Shown: piece after piece, positions 10,083 through 22,735 of the stretch
How the letters are laid out: each line of letters opens with the position of its first letter
How positions within the stretch are numbered: position 1 is the first letter of the stretch
Assembly (NCBI RefSeq): GCF_014698035.1
Contig: NZ_JACJSF010000019.1
Location: 53,507-117,506, forward strand
Origin: Desmonostoc muscorum FACHB-395
GTDB taxonomy: Bacteria > Cyanobacteriota > Cyanobacteriia > Cyanobacteriales > Nostocaceae
Direction: 5' to 3'
DNA length: 64,000 nucleotides
Made by a program: the position numbers and the translations under genes
Notes under the pieces: generated by a model
What the model was told of the DNA's origin: nothing
Databases searched by the model: none
The model's input: the letters and a program-made list of their open reading frames with translations, nothing else

Positions 10083-11531
10083 TCATAAAACATAACTCAA
10101 CGATTTGACGCAATCAACTGCTTGTGTGTCCATAGAGAGGGGAATTTCAATCCAGAACTCAGTACCCTGTCCGGGTTCTGATAAACATTTCAGTGTTCCC
10201 CTATGTTTTTCAACTACAATTTGATAGCTAATTGACAAACCTAATCCTGTACCCTTACCCACAGGCTTAGTTGTGAAAAATGGATCAAACAGTCGTTCCT
10301 TAACTGCTTCTGTCATTCCTGAACCATTATCAGCAATTCGAATAACACAGTTTGTTTCAATAATTTCTGTAGTAATTGTAATTTTATTCGGACTAGCATG
10401 AATTTCTGCGATCACGCGTTTATCATTATGGCTTTCGAGTGCATCGATGGCATTACTGATAATATTCATGAACACTTGATTGAGTTGGCCGGCGTAGCAA
10501 TCTACCAGAGGCAAGTTTCCATAGTTTTTAACTACTTTGATCCCAGGATGATCTACGCTATTCTTAAACCGATTCTGTAAAATCAGCAAGGTACTATCTA
10601 GTCCGTGGTGAATATCAACCTTTTTCATTCCTGCTTCATCAAGACGAGAGAAGTTCCGCAGAGACAAGACAATTTCAGAGATCCTTTCGGCTCCTACTTG
10701 CATCGAATCTAGAATTTTGGGCAAATCATCTAGTAAAAAATCTAATTCGATTTCATTAATGCATTCTTTAATTTCTGGCACAGGATTGGCATAAAATTGC
10801 TGGTAAAGAAGCACAAGCTTTAGCAAACACTGTGTATAATCTTTTGTATATTTTAAATTTCCGTAAATAAAGTTAACGGGGTTGTTAATTTCGTGAGCAA
10901 CTCCTGCAACTAACTGCCCCAGGCTGGACATTTTCTCAGCCTGAACCAATTGGGCTTGAGTTTGCTGTAGCTCCCGGAGGGATTTTTCCAATCTTTTAGC
11001 CTGAGCCTCAGCAATTTCCGCTAGGTTCTCCTTAATTTGCAGCGCACTTCGCAGTTGTGCCCTTTGTTGTTTCAGTTCGCTTGTTAACTTTTTGGCATCA
11101 CCCAAAGCGGTGTTTTGAGATTGTAGTAGAAACAGAAAATCAACAATTGGGTCGTGAATCGCAAAGTCTTTGAGTTTGATACCCAAAGGAGCCAAGCTAG
11201 TTGTATCTGTAATCCAGGGAGAACCTAAAAAAAATATTACCTCCTCCTCTGGTTGATACATCATCTGACCCTTGAGCTGCATTCCATTGTGGAGAAACTC
11301 TAAAATAAATAGGGCACGAGGCTGTTTACTAATAGCATCAAAATCAATCAGAATCTTTGGACGATTAATCTGGAAATGCTGCTCAATCAATTTACCAACT
11401 AATGGCTCAGGACTAATACGCCCCAAGACCTCACCAGTTTGTACAATTTCACGATTACGGCTAAATGCAAAGTGGAAGGGAAAAGCTTTCGCCAGTAACT
11501 CTGGTGAAAGCGTAAGGTGAGGAGGAGCCAT
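10083..11531 (-). CDS. H-NOX-associated sensor histidine kinase
   Basis: A 482-residue cytosolic histidine kinase. Residues 1-140 match the H-NOX-associated (HNOBA) domain layout, including the KGQMMYQPEEEVIFFLGSPW segment. A coiled coil spans about 145-205. The phospho-acceptor is H213 in GVAHEINNPVNF. ATP-binding boxes follow: the N box around N356-N360 (MNIISNAIDAL), DNGSGM from D401 and GKGTGLGLSIS near 425. There is no membrane segment. The H-NOX gene ends 10 bases upstream of this start, so sensor and kinase form one operon, and the H-NOX protein most likely regulates this kinase in trans. No response regulator is adjacent. Confidence 0.9.
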   Translation of the reverse strand: MAPPHLTLSPELLAKAFPFHFAFSRNREIVQTGEVLGRISPEPLVGKLIEQHFQINRPKILIDFDAISKQPRALFILEFLHNGMQLKGQMMYQPEEEVIFFLGSPWITDTTSLAPLGIKLKDFAIHDPIVDFLFLLQSQNTALGDAKKLTSELKQQRAQLRSALQIKENLAEIAEAQAKRLEKSLRELQQTQAQLVQAEKMSSLGQLVAGVAHEINNPVNFIYGNLKYTKDYTQCLLKLVLLYQQFYANPVPEIKECINEIELDFLLDDLPKILDSMQVGAERISEIVLSLRNFSRLDEAGMKKVDIHHGLDSTLLILQNRFKNSVDHPGIKVVKNYGNLPLVDCYAGQLNQVFMNIISNAIDALESHNDKRVIAEIHASPNKITITTEIIETNCVIRIADNGSGMTEAVKERLFDPFFTTKPVGKGTGLGLSISYQIVVEKHRGTLKCLSEPGQGTEFWIEIPLSMDTQAVDCVKSLSYVL

Positions 11532-11541
11532 GCTGCTACAC

Positions 11542-12093
11542 TCAATTTGGTTTATAAATCACTAAAAATTCATCATGTTCAGCACCTTCATCCCGATTCT
11601 GGGTTTGGGTAATATGAACTTCTGTATCAAACCTTGTTCCCAATCCTTTGATTAGACCAATAACCATTGGAGTTAGCCCTTCTCGATCAGAACGATAGTG
11701 TAAACTTAGAGAATTTTCCTCCATATCAGTACACTCAAATGATGGGGGCTGGAGTTTAGGAAAGCTAACTCCTACACGAGCATGAAGATTGTCGAGGTTT
11801 TCTAAAAACTCAGGCAGTGTATCTCCACTCATGTCCAGCATTTCACCATAGCCTTCTTGGGCTGTGTACTGAACCCAAAATTCCCCAAAGGCTTGCATAA
11901 TCTGTTTGGGAGATAAACTTAGAATGACACTAGCAGCTTTTACCAACTTGTGGGTGATGTCATCGGGATAGCCTTCCATACTGAGGAAAACATCTACGTC
12001 CACCTCTGCTTTGTGCTTAATTTGTTTCCAAGTCTCTTCGCCAAAACGACTGCATACCATGTCTTGAATCGCCTTGTTCACTAAACCGTACAT
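11542..12093 (-). CDS. H-NOX heme-based gas sensor
   Basis: A 183-residue stand-alone H-NOX domain (heme nitric oxide/oxygen binding), starting MYGLVNKAIQDMV. The proximal heme ligand is H104 in DNLHARVG. The heme propionate motif YxSxR is present as YRSDR at 133-137. W73 lies where other Nostoc-type H-NOX proteins have a distal-pocket tryptophan, which suggests NO or CO sensing rather than stable O2 binding; that point is inference. The partner kinase follows after 10 bases. The gene is complete and of normal length. Confidence 0.93.
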   Translation of the reverse strand: MYGLVNKAIQDMVCSRFGEETWKQIKHKAEVDVDVFLSMEGYPDDITHKLVKAASVILSLSPKQIMQAFGEFWVQYTAQEGYGEMLDMSGDTLPEFLENLDNLHARVGVSFPKLQPPSFECTDMEENSLSLHYRSDREGLTPMVIGLIKGLGTRFDTEVHITQTQNRDEGAEHDEFLVIYKPN

Positions 12094-12397
12094 GGAAGCC
12101 TCCTGATGACTGCACCTAATTTTGCTTTGTGAATTTACCCAAGACTCGACAACTAATTTCTTAAAAAGGTTATTTAAATGACAAAATTTTCTGTAGTTAT
12201 ACTTTGAAAATGTTTTATTACAGATTTAAAATCCCAAAAAAACAAGTAAAACTGTTTGTATTCTAATGCTACAAATCCTCATTGTTACAACCGTATTTTT
12301 ACTTATTGCTTTGCCCAGCTAGTTTTGAGGATTTGTAGTAAGCACTAAAGTCCTTACTACAAACTTATTTACCCATCAATTTAAACTTGACACAATA
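12094..12397. other. spacer between the H-NOX and di-metal oxidase genes
   Basis: About 300 AT-rich bases without a gene. They should contain the promoter of the H-NOX operon (reverse strand) and the 3' end of the neighbouring enzyme operon. No convincing hairpin or promoter was found. CATGGAAGCCTCC at the H-NOX start gives a GGAGG-like ribosome site on the reverse strand. Confidence 0.4.
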
Positions 12398-13132
12398 CTA
12401 CAGCAATGCATCAAAATGCACCCATGAATCAGGATACAAGCTGTATTTAGAGATTTGACGCTGAATTCCATTAAAAAATTGGACACGCGCATCCATAGCT
12501 TCAACAATAGCCAGTTTTACCTTGATATCCTCCTCATTCATGGTAATTTGAGGTTCAATCACTGCTGCTAGCTTTGCTGCATGACTATCATCTACATCAA
12601 TATGGACTTCAAAAAAGATCAGAGCTTCTTTGGGTAAGGGAGCAGCACCAATAATTCCTTTATATAGTTGCGTGTAGAGTGAGCTAACAATCCCTTCGGA
12701 AGCATAACAGACAGCACCTAGTGCAGCTAAGTAGCCATATTTATGTGGCATCTGCAAGTAAGTTTCAATCAGGGCACAAGTTTCAGGTACAGTGGGTAGT
12801 GCTGCCAAAGTTTCGTCGTCGATACCAAGGGCGCGGGTAAATTGACGAAACAACTCTGGGTGGGACTGAGTTATATCTCCCTGTCCCATTTCGTCAAATA
12901 GGTTTTCTAAGATGACTAACTGACTACTTTCATCTTCGCAACAAGATAAGATACTGGCCAAGATCCGATTAAATTGTTTGGAGAATTTGTACATCTGAAC
13001 AGCTAGTATCTGTACGTCTGGTAAAAATAAATTTCCAGCCCGACAACGGATTAGGAACTCATTGTTCCATAAAGGATGATTAACTGTTATTTCACGGAAA
13101 GAATTTCTCGCTAAAGAAGATATCTGTGTCAT
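12398..13132 (-). CDS. CADD-like heme-oxygenase-fold di-metal oxidase (HDO superfamily)
   Basis: A 244-residue all-helical protein of the heme-oxygenase-like di-iron oxidase/oxygenase group, close in pattern to CADD. The putative metal ligands are E81 (ENLFDEMG), H91 (SHPELF), E146 (YASEG), H177, D181 and H184 (VHIDVDDSHAAKL). The H-x3-D-x2-H spacing equals that of the known CADD ligand set. Known members self-process or oxidise small molecules such as amino acids and fatty acids, so the fold predicts chemistry but not the substrate. The start ATG overlaps the stop of the upstream methyltransferase gene by four bases (ATGA), so the two are co-translated. Confidence 0.8.
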   Translation of the reverse strand: MTQISSLARNSFREITVNHPLWNNEFLIRCRAGNLFLPDVQILAVQMYKFSKQFNRILASILSCCEDESSQLVILENLFDEMGQGDITQSHPELFRQFTRALGIDDETLAALPTVPETCALIETYLQMPHKYGYLAALGAVCYASEGIVSSLYTQLYKGIIGAAPLPKEALIFFEVHIDVDDSHAAKLAAVIEPQITMNEEDIKVKLAIVEAMDARVQFFNGIQRQISKYSLYPDSWVHFDALL

Positions 13133-13896
13133 CGTGATATTTGTAGGGCTAGATGGAGTGGTTGGTCAAGTAAGGGACTAAAAAATGATTGGTCTACTAC
13201 AATATGTTCTGGAGTTACACGCAATTCCTGTAAAATTGGCATAGTATTAAAGCCAGCAATTCTAAGGGCATTAAAGTAATCTTCAAGAGTTTTGTGAATC
13301 AATTGGACATTTAACCAGGAGCCATCTCGTTTCCAAATACGACCAGGAAACTGCTGATCTCGCTTACTGAAGTAGCCTGCACCCTCAACTTGAAAATAAA
13401 ACGGATATGCTGCCTCCCGCATATATGGAAAAGATGGATGGGGAACGCTAAATACAAATTGACCGCCGGGACGAAGAATGCGTGCAACTTCTGCCATACA
13501 TTCTTGGGTTTGAGAGATTGTCAAATAGTTAAATAAAAATACTGCAACAACTAAGTCAATTTTGCCATCATCAAACTGCTTGAGATTGGTAGCACATCCT
13601 ACTTCATAGCTAATACCTAAACCATCTTCGACTTCTTGCAACCTTGCAGCTTCAATCATGCCTTGGGAAAGGTCTATTCCATATACTTGTGCAGCACCAC
13701 GCCTATGTAATTCTCGACTGCAATAACCTTCTCCACAACCTATATCAACTACTCGCAGTCCACTAACAGGCTCACAAAGCTCTAGTACAAAAGGACGTGC
13801 TGTAAAGTCTGAGAGCGAACTAGGTTCTCCTCTAATCCAGTCTGATGCTGTGCGATTGTATAAGTTTATAGTTGAGTCTTTGTGATTATTTGACAT
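13129..13896 (-). CDS. class I SAM-dependent methyltransferase
   Basis: A 255-residue methyltransferase of the Methyltransf_11/25 type. Motif I is VVDIGCGEGYCSREL near residue 50, followed by YGIDLSQGMIEAA (motif II region), IDLVVAVFLFNYL and ILRPGGQFVFSVPHPSF. The C-terminal part (GSWLNVQLIHKTLEDYFNALRIAGF) is typical of small-molecule methyltransferases. It is the first gene of a two-gene operon with the di-metal oxidase (4-base overlap) and is divergent from the oxygenase gene at 14396. The substrate is unknown. Confidence 0.88.
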   Translation of the reverse strand: MSNNHKDSTINLYNRTASDWIRGEPSSLSDFTARPFVLELCEPVSGLRVVDIGCGEGYCSRELHRRGAAQVYGIDLSQGMIEAARLQEVEDGLGISYEVGCATNLKQFDDGKIDLVVAVFLFNYLTISQTQECMAEVARILRPGGQFVFSVPHPSFPYMREAAYPFYFQVEGAGYFSKRDQQFPGRIWKRDGSWLNVQLIHKTLEDYFNALRIAGFNTMPILQELRVTPEHIVVDQSFFSPLLDQPLHLALQISR

Positions 13897-14395
13897 TTTT
13901 AACTATCTATTTATATTAGAGTTATGTTGGTTTTAATCAATCGGGGTTTATAAGAATTTAATACTATATATGTTGTAACATTTACCTAATTTAATGCTAA
14001 TGTTGATTTTACTGATTTTTGCTTTATGGTTAATTTTGCGTAAAAAAATGATAGGTTTCAAGATAAAGCCTAACTGAAATATTCTTAACTTCTTAATTTC
14101 TTTAAATATAAAAATATTAATATAATCAGACTTCATAAAGTTTTCAAAATACTTAGTTAATGGCTACTTTACATATAAATATGTTGAGGCTTAAACTTTA
14201 ACTTTACATATACTTTACTAATCTGGTTAAACTTAACTCTTTAAATCAAGATAAATAATAGAAAGTAAACAGTATATTTTACGAAGTATAAGGAGAATAA
14301 TTTTGTTAAGTTGTAATAGTCAGATCGTTTTTAAAATGAAATGGCTTGGGATGTATGAGTGATTTAAATAATTTAGAATAACGTTGGAAGAGATC
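13897..14395. promoter_or_regulatory. divergent promoter region of the oxygenase/methyltransferase locus
   Basis: Nearly 500 very AT-rich bases separate the reverse-strand methyltransferase-oxidase operon from the forward oxygenase gene, so both promoters must lie here. The short reading frame on the reverse strand at 13948-14136 is composed mostly of Ile, Lys, Phe and Asn and looks like chance. GGAAGAG just before ATG 14396 is the only site I can assign. Confidence 0.4.
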
Positions 14396-15397
14396 ATGTT
14401 AGAAGAACTGTTAGCCAAGTCAGTAGTGGGCGATCGCGTAGAATATGACCATGCGATCACATTCTCTCAACTTGGCGATCGACTCTTTGATGAGCTTGCT
14501 GATAAAATTGCTACAAGGCGACAGTATCGATTACTGTTTGAACACACATTAAAGCCTGAGTTGTTCCAGCAGATCCGCATTGCTGCTGCGGGTTATATTT
14601 CAGCGTGTCTGAATAGTCACATAATTCTTTCAGAAGCTGAAATGCTTGAACGACTATTGGAAGCAAGAAATACATTACCGAACTACACTGGTACTGGTCT
14701 TTTGATGCCCAAGCGAGAACATACTCTAGCATTTAACCTCTTTCAAACAAGCGTAGCTGAGGCTTTCTACCAATTAGGAGCAAATGAACTGATTGATGCA
14801 GTAGATTTACCAGTCAATCTCCGCATAGTTTATGGTAAGACTGATGCAAAAAAATTGAGTTTGCCCTTCGCTAGCTCAAAATGCCATAGCGATGTCTGGG
14901 CAGGTGTTGCTGCTGATGCGACTGTAGTGGTTCTGCCACTATTTGGCGATATCGATAATATAACCATTGAAGCAGGTGAGATGCCCCGCGAAATGGAACT
15001 ACAGGCGATGCGGGTAATGTCAGACTTTGCTGAAGGCCAGGATGTTCCAATGGTTGTCTCCTATACAGAAGCACAACTACAACACGGCACAATGTACTTT
15101 AATGATGCCCGTGGATTGCACCAAACGGTAAGAAGGAAAACTGAAGGTCTAAGAATTTCTGTAGATTTCCGGTTCCGCAGAAAATTCAATGAAGCTTATC
15201 GGGCAATGGTAGTACCTAGTATTGGTGGTGTTGAAGAAGATATGAGCGTGCCTTATGAAGACTGGCTGAAAGTTGGTAAGGAAACGCTAATTGTGTTTGA
15301 TGAAAGTTGTGAACAAGCCAGGAAAAAAGAGAATTCTGGCGCTCCAGTTCCGCTATATACTCGTGGTTATCGCCTTGTAGAAATGTTCAACTCTTAA
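14396..15397 (+). CDS. putative Fe(II)/2-oxoglutarate-type oxygenase
   Basis: A 333-residue protein from ATG 14396, chosen because GGAAGAG lies just before it; a TTG at 14384 is an alternative. A mostly helical N-terminal half is followed by a double-stranded beta-helix-like half. The likely iron ligands are H164 and D166 (CHSDVWAG) and H242 (RGLHQTVRR), with R253 (GLRISVDFRF) as a candidate 2-oxoglutarate anchor. The H-x-D...H...R order supports the fold, but no named subfamily was recognised. It diverges from the methyltransferase-oxidase operon and probably acts on the same substrate; that is inference from position. Confidence 0.65.
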   Translation: MLEELLAKSVVGDRVEYDHAITFSQLGDRLFDELADKIATRRQYRLLFEHTLKPELFQQIRIAAAGYISACLNSHIILSEAEMLERLLEARNTLPNYTGTGLLMPKREHTLAFNLFQTSVAEAFYQLGANELIDAVDLPVNLRIVYGKTDAKKLSLPFASSKCHSDVWAGVAADATVVVLPLFGDIDNITIEAGEMPREMELQAMRVMSDFAEGQDVPMVVSYTEAQLQHGTMYFNDARGLHQTVRRKTEGLRISVDFRFRRKFNEAYRAMVVPSIGGVEEDMSVPYEDWLKVGKETLIVFDESCEQARKKENSGAPVPLYTRGYRLVEMFNS

Positions 15398-15421
15398 CTT
15401 TCAGAAATATAAGTAACAAAA

Positions 15422-15447
15422 AAAGAGGTCTGGTATTAGACCTCTTT
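15422..15447. terminator. bidirectional-type terminator after the oxygenase gene
   Basis: AAAGAGGTCT and AGACCTCTTT form a 10-bp stem with a six-base loop, with A runs on the left and T runs on the right. It lies 25 bases after the oxygenase stop. Confidence 0.75.
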
Positions 15448-15527
15448 ATCAATTTTTATCAACCCATATACCTAGATTCATAAATTTTCCGAAATAGAAA
15501 ACAGATTTTTTGTAATATTAATTCTCA

Positions 15528-15555
15528 ACAAAAAAGAGGTCTTTTTCAACCTCTT
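15528..15555 (-). terminator. terminator of the apc operon
   Basis: On the reverse strand AAGAGGT and ACCTCTT pair around an eight-base loop and are followed by a run of T (A run at 15529-15533 on the forward strand). It lies 35 bases after the apcC stop. It shares the GAGGT core with the adjacent forward terminator. Confidence 0.7.
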
Positions 15556-15589
15556 ACCAATTCCCTAAAATAATATTCTATTTACAAAA

Positions 15590-15796
15590 TTACGACAAGC
15601 CAGTATTAGCACCTTGCTTACCAGTTGCCAGTTCTACTTTGATAATTTTGCCGCCTGCTTTTTGAATACGTTGTTGTTCACGGAACCAGTTTTCATAGGG
15701 AACTAGCTTAGTGAAGTAGGTATTTTGCAGTTCGCGTTGGGTACGAATTCGGGTTTGGCTGGGAACTAGAGCAGTAATTTTAAACAAACGGGACAT
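15590..15796 (-). CDS. apcC: ApcC, phycobilisome core small linker (Lc 7.8)
   Basis: A 68-residue protein starting MSRLFKITALVPSQTRIRTQ, the typical CpcD-like linker fold of ApcC. It caps allophycocyanin trimers at the ends of the core cylinders and stabilises them. It is the last gene of the apcEABC group on the reverse strand, 223 bases after apcB. A long-range inverted repeat lies in that gap (15878-15975), and a terminator follows. ApcC transcripts are often abundant as a separate short message, which this arrangement would allow. Confidence 0.97.
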   Translation of the reverse strand: MSRLFKITALVPSQTRIRTQRELQNTYFTKLVPYENWFREQQRIQKAGGKIIKVELATGKQGANTGLS

Positions 15797-15877
15797 ATTT
15801 TGAAAATCTCCTGTAAACTTTGTGAAAACTTTTTTTATCTCAAAATCTTGAGTGCAAATCTTTTAATCATTCCAAGG

Positions 15878-15975
15878 CTGGAAATCAAACATCAATACTA
15901 GACCACCAACACTCATCACTGATAATTTACCAAGATAAGCAATATAACGTTCTAGCACTCACGGTTGATTTCCAG
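15878..15975 (-). promoter_or_regulatory. long-range inverted repeat between apcB and apcC
   Basis: CTGGAAATCAA at 15878-15888 is perfectly complementary to TTGATTTCCAG at 15965-15975, with GG/CC extending the outer stem. The pairing would fold most of the apcB-apcC spacer into one structure. It could be an attenuator or processing site that sets apcC levels apart from apcAB. Confidence 0.45.
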
Positions 15976-16019
15976 ACCTTAATAAAGCCGCACCTAAATT
16001 CTTAAGCGCAAACTAGCTC

Positions 16020-16508
16020 TTAGCTTAAGCCAGAAGAGATATAGTCTAAGTAAACGCCCATTTCCTTACCAGCGTCAGAACCAACCAAGCTAGCGGTTAC
16101 TTCCTTGATTGCTTGGATAGCTTGCACGGTAGCGCCAACGGGAACTCCTAAAGAGTTGTAGGTTTCTTTCAAGCCATTTAATACACGCTCATCCAAAATG
16201 GAAGGATCGCCAGCTAACATAGCGTAGGTGGCATAGCGGAGGTAGTAGTCCAAATCACGGATACAAGCAGCATAGCGGCGGGTGGTGTACATGTTGCCGC
16301 CGGGACGGGTGATGTCAGAGTATAGCAAAGATTTTGCTACAGCTTCTTTGACGATCGCAGCAGCGTTAGCGCTGATGGTGCTAGCAGCACGTACCCGCAG
16401 TTCGCCAGTAGCGAAATAGCCTTTTAGTTTTTCTAAAGCAGAGTTGTCTAAGTATTTACCTTGAACGTCTGCGGAGTTAATGACAGCGGTAATTGCGTCT
16501 TGAGCCAT
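16020..16508 (-). CDS. apcB: ApcB, allophycocyanin beta subunit
   Basis: A 162-residue phycobiliprotein starting [20 protein letters not shown]. The phycocyanobilin attachment cysteine is C82 in [17 protein letters not shown]. The asparagine that is methylated in beta subunits lies in GGNMYTTRR (N72). It pairs with ApcA to form the allophycocyanin trimers of the phycobilisome core. It follows apcA by 65 bases in the same operon. Length and motifs are standard. Confidence 0.98.
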   Translation of the reverse strand: MAQDAITAVINSADVQGKYLDNSALEKLKGYFATGELRVRAASTISANAAAIVKEAVAKSLLYSDITRPGGNMYTTRRYAACIRDLDYYLRYATYAMLAGDPSILDERVLNGLKETYNSLGVPVGATVQAIQAIKEVTASLVGSDAGKEMGVYLDYISSGLS

Positions 16509-16573
16509 GTTGTTAATTCCTTATTTCCAACCGTATTGCAATACTTCTGTTTCGGCAGGGAAACAGCATCACC

Positions 16574-17059
16574 CTATAGCAGGGCACCAACTAGGTAATC
16601 GAAGTAGGTACCAGCTTCAGAAGCATCATCACCAGACAGCAATGTAGTAGCTACATTCTTCAGCCCACGGATACCTTCAGCAACACCATCAATAGGGGTT
16701 CCCAAGGACTTGTACAGTTCACGGGCACCGATAACACCAATTTCTTCAATCGGTGTAACATCACCAGCAACGATACCGTAGGTAACGAGGCGGAGGTAGT
16801 AATCTAGGTCACGCAGGCAAGTAGCAGTCAATTCTTGACCGTAAGCGTTACCACCAGGAGACACAACATCAGGACGCTTTTGGAACAATTGATCGCCAGC
16901 TTGCTTAACCAGGCGCTCACGATTTTCTGTCAAAATTTGAGCAATCCGCACGCGGCGTTCACCACTGGCAACAAAGGATTTGATCCGATCCAATTCACCA
17001 GGGCTGAGGTAGCGAGCTTCTGCATCAGCATTCACGATAGCTTTCGTGACGATACTCAT
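16574..17059 (-). CDS. apcA: ApcA, allophycocyanin alpha subunit
   Basis: A 161-residue phycobiliprotein from the ATG at 17059 ([20 protein letters not shown]). An in-frame start seven codons earlier would not give the family N-terminus. The chromophore cysteine is C81 in [14 protein letters not shown]. ApcA forms the core trimers with ApcB. TGGAGGAATC just before the start gives a good ribosome site. The 371-base spacer to apcE upstream suggests that it has its own strong promoter in addition to read-through from apcE. Confidence 0.98.
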   Translation of the reverse strand: MSIVTKAIVNADAEARYLSPGELDRIKSFVASGERRVRIAQILTENRERLVKQAGDQLFQKRPDVVSPGGNAYGQELTATCLRDLDYYLRLVTYGIVAGDVTPIEEIGVIGARELYKSLGTPIDGVAEGIRGLKNVATTLLSGDDASEAGTYFDYLVGALL

Positions 17060-17403
17060 TAATGGATTCCTCCAATACAAATGAAACCAGGATTTGATTA
17101 AACTGGTGAGACTCTAAATTTGGTTTACTGAGTTCGTTCTCTCGTTCTTTTAGACACAACAGTTTGATAACTGCTACGACTAATTAATTACGAGTTTTCT
17201 TGAGTCAACACAAGTACACAAGCTTCTAAACTCAGTTACCTTCCGCAAAACATTTTCCGGCATTCTGTTGAGCATTTATGACTGCTCTTAACACTTTGTA
17301 ATATTACCTTTCAGAATTCCCTGTTTTAGCTGTAATCTGAGAGCAATATTACGAAAGGTTACGAAGGGGGAAGGTCACAGGGTACAGGGCACAGGAAATA
17401 ATC

Positions 17404-17430
<27 letters not shown>
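17060..17430 (-). promoter_or_regulatory. apcE-apcA spacer, probable apcA promoter region
   Basis: A 371-base gap inside the apc operon. The end near apcE is filled by CCCTATT heptamer repeats. The remainder is a long leader for apcA, in keeping with a separate, highly used apcAB promoter. No -10/-35 pair could be assigned with confidence. Confidence 0.4.
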
Positions 17431-21263
<3,833 letters not shown>

Positions 21264-21794
21264 ATGCACAAAAGTTCTAAATTTAACTATTTATTCAATG
21301 TTGCTCTGTCTGCGATCGCAGTTATTTTAGCCGTCACTCCTGCAAATGCGCTTCCAGAGCAAAACATCAACACCGTTGTTAAGTGGGCAAAAACGCGATC
21401 GCAATTACCAACTTTGAGATACAACAGCGAAGCCCACGGCTACGAGGGTACAAAGGGAAATTTATACTTTTATGCTGATGTCACTTCTCAAAATGGGAAA
21501 GTGACTAAAGAAGGTATAACCGTTAGTGGTGACTCAAGCATCAAATTCACCACAAAAAATGCCAAAGCGGTGAAACTGTTACAAAATATTTATAATTCTA
21601 ATATTGCTAATGACTTTCAGAAGTCTCGGTATGTCACCAAGGTTGGACGTGACCAGTATTATCGCGGACAAAAGTTTGCTTACATCACTGCTGAGGTGCA
21701 AGGTGGGTCATCATTGCAGATAATTCCCTTGAATAAGTTGCAAGAGTTTATAGATAATGCCAAATATTGCCAAACCAATCAGTGCGACCTTTAA
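21264..21794 (+). CDS. secreted hypothetical protein
   Basis: A 176-residue protein with a clear signal peptide: a basic start (MHKSSKFNY), a hydrophobic stretch to about residue 26 and an ANA cleavage site before LPEQN. The mature part is about 145 residues with beta-rich stretches (GNLYFYADVTSQNGKVTKEG) and two cysteines near the end (CQTNQC), which may form a disulfide. I do not recognise a family. It stands alone, divergent from apcE. Confidence 0.7.
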   Translation: MHKSSKFNYLFNVALSAIAVILAVTPANALPEQNINTVVKWAKTRSQLPTLRYNSEAHGYEGTKGNLYFYADVTSQNGKVTKEGITVSGDSSIKFTTKNAKAVKLLQNIYNSNIANDFQKSRYVTKVGRDQYYRGQKFAYITAEVQGGSSLQIIPLNKLQEFIDNAKYCQTNQCDL

Positions 21795-21892
21795 TTAGGG
21801 ATTTCTAAGAAATAAATTAACCACAGAGACGCAGAGAACACAGAGAGAGGATTTTTGTGTCAGTTTTGGGATATTTTTTATTTGGAAGTCTC

Positions 21893-22216
21893 TTAAACCT
21901 GTAGCCTGGAATCTACATAAGCATTATTAGTAAATAAAGGCACGCAATCACTTACGTTATAGGCGGCGGACAGTTCAACATCTGACTCAAAACCTTTTTC
22001 AATCAACTCTTTACCCGAACTGCATTTTTTCAAGTATCCCAGTAAATCCTGCTGGAAAGCCTGAAATGTTGTTACAGCAACTTCGGCTTCTGGTGATAGA
22101 CTGCCATCTAAATAACTGAGAATTGCCCCAGCACCAATTAAATCTTCAAATGCAGGACGTAGGCTACCATCTTCTTGCCGTCTCACTTTTTCAACAGATG
22201 CATCCAGTTGTGACAC
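21893..22216 (-). pseudogene. 3' part of a ComB-like 2-phosphosulfolactate phosphatase gene
   Basis: The frame begins at a GTG just after an in-frame TAA and reads 107 residues. It matches the C-terminal part of the ComB family: a GAGAILSYL segment, then an acidic stretch, a QQDLLGYLKKCSSGKELIE region and the end VSDCVPLF. The N-terminal two thirds are missing. On the other side of the break point lies a vapC fragment (22198 onward), so the gene was cut by a deletion or insertion. Family assignment rests on remembered motifs and is moderate. Confidence 0.55.
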
Positions 22217-22560
22217 GGCGTATTAATGCAGTCAATTCTGAAGACATTGCCATAACGATAATTACAGTTGAAGAACAACTGCGTGGGAGGTTTAATGTAA
22301 TCAGAAAGGCTTCCTTATCTGATGCATTGGTATTAGCTTACGCAAAGCTAGAGGCTACTTTAGAGTTTTTCAAAAATGTGCGATCGCTAGGATTTGATGA
22401 GTATGCTATTAATTGTTACGAAGACTTGATTCGTCAAAGAATCCGCATTGGTACACAAGATTTGCGAATTGCGGCAATACAGAATTACAGGGCAACGATT
22501 TTCTGGATTTTCAACGAATTCCGGCATTCCTACAGCCATTTAATGCTCCTAGCTAAGTAA
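22198..22560 (+). pseudogene. VapC-type PIN toxin remnant (truncated and frameshifted)
   Basis: The reading frame contains HPVVTRRINAVNSEDIAI, ITVEEQLRGRFNVI and DLRIAAI, which match the middle and end of PIN-domain VapC toxins. The N-terminal stretch with the first catalytic aspartate is absent. Near the end the familiar DFQRIP motif appears only in another frame (22506-22556), so there is also a frameshift. No vapB antitoxin is adjacent. The gene is dead on two counts. Its 5' edge coincides with the truncation of the ComB-like gene on the other strand. Confidence 0.6.
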
Positions 22561-22735
22561 ATTTTTATACAAAATTATAATTAAATTTTATTAGCGAAGA
22601 GATACTTGAACAATAGCGTTATTAATAAAACAACTTATATACTTAAAATATATGGGCTGATGACGATCGCAATTATTTGTCTACCTGAAGTGTCCAGCAT
22701 TCGCTAAACTCAGAAATGCTGCGTTATTCCTCATC

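Noticed and set aside
13948..14136. Reverse-strand frame of 62 codons in the divergent promoter region
   Set aside because: The product is almost only Ile, Lys, Phe, Asn and Ser, as expected from AT-rich noncoding DNA, with no ribosome site.
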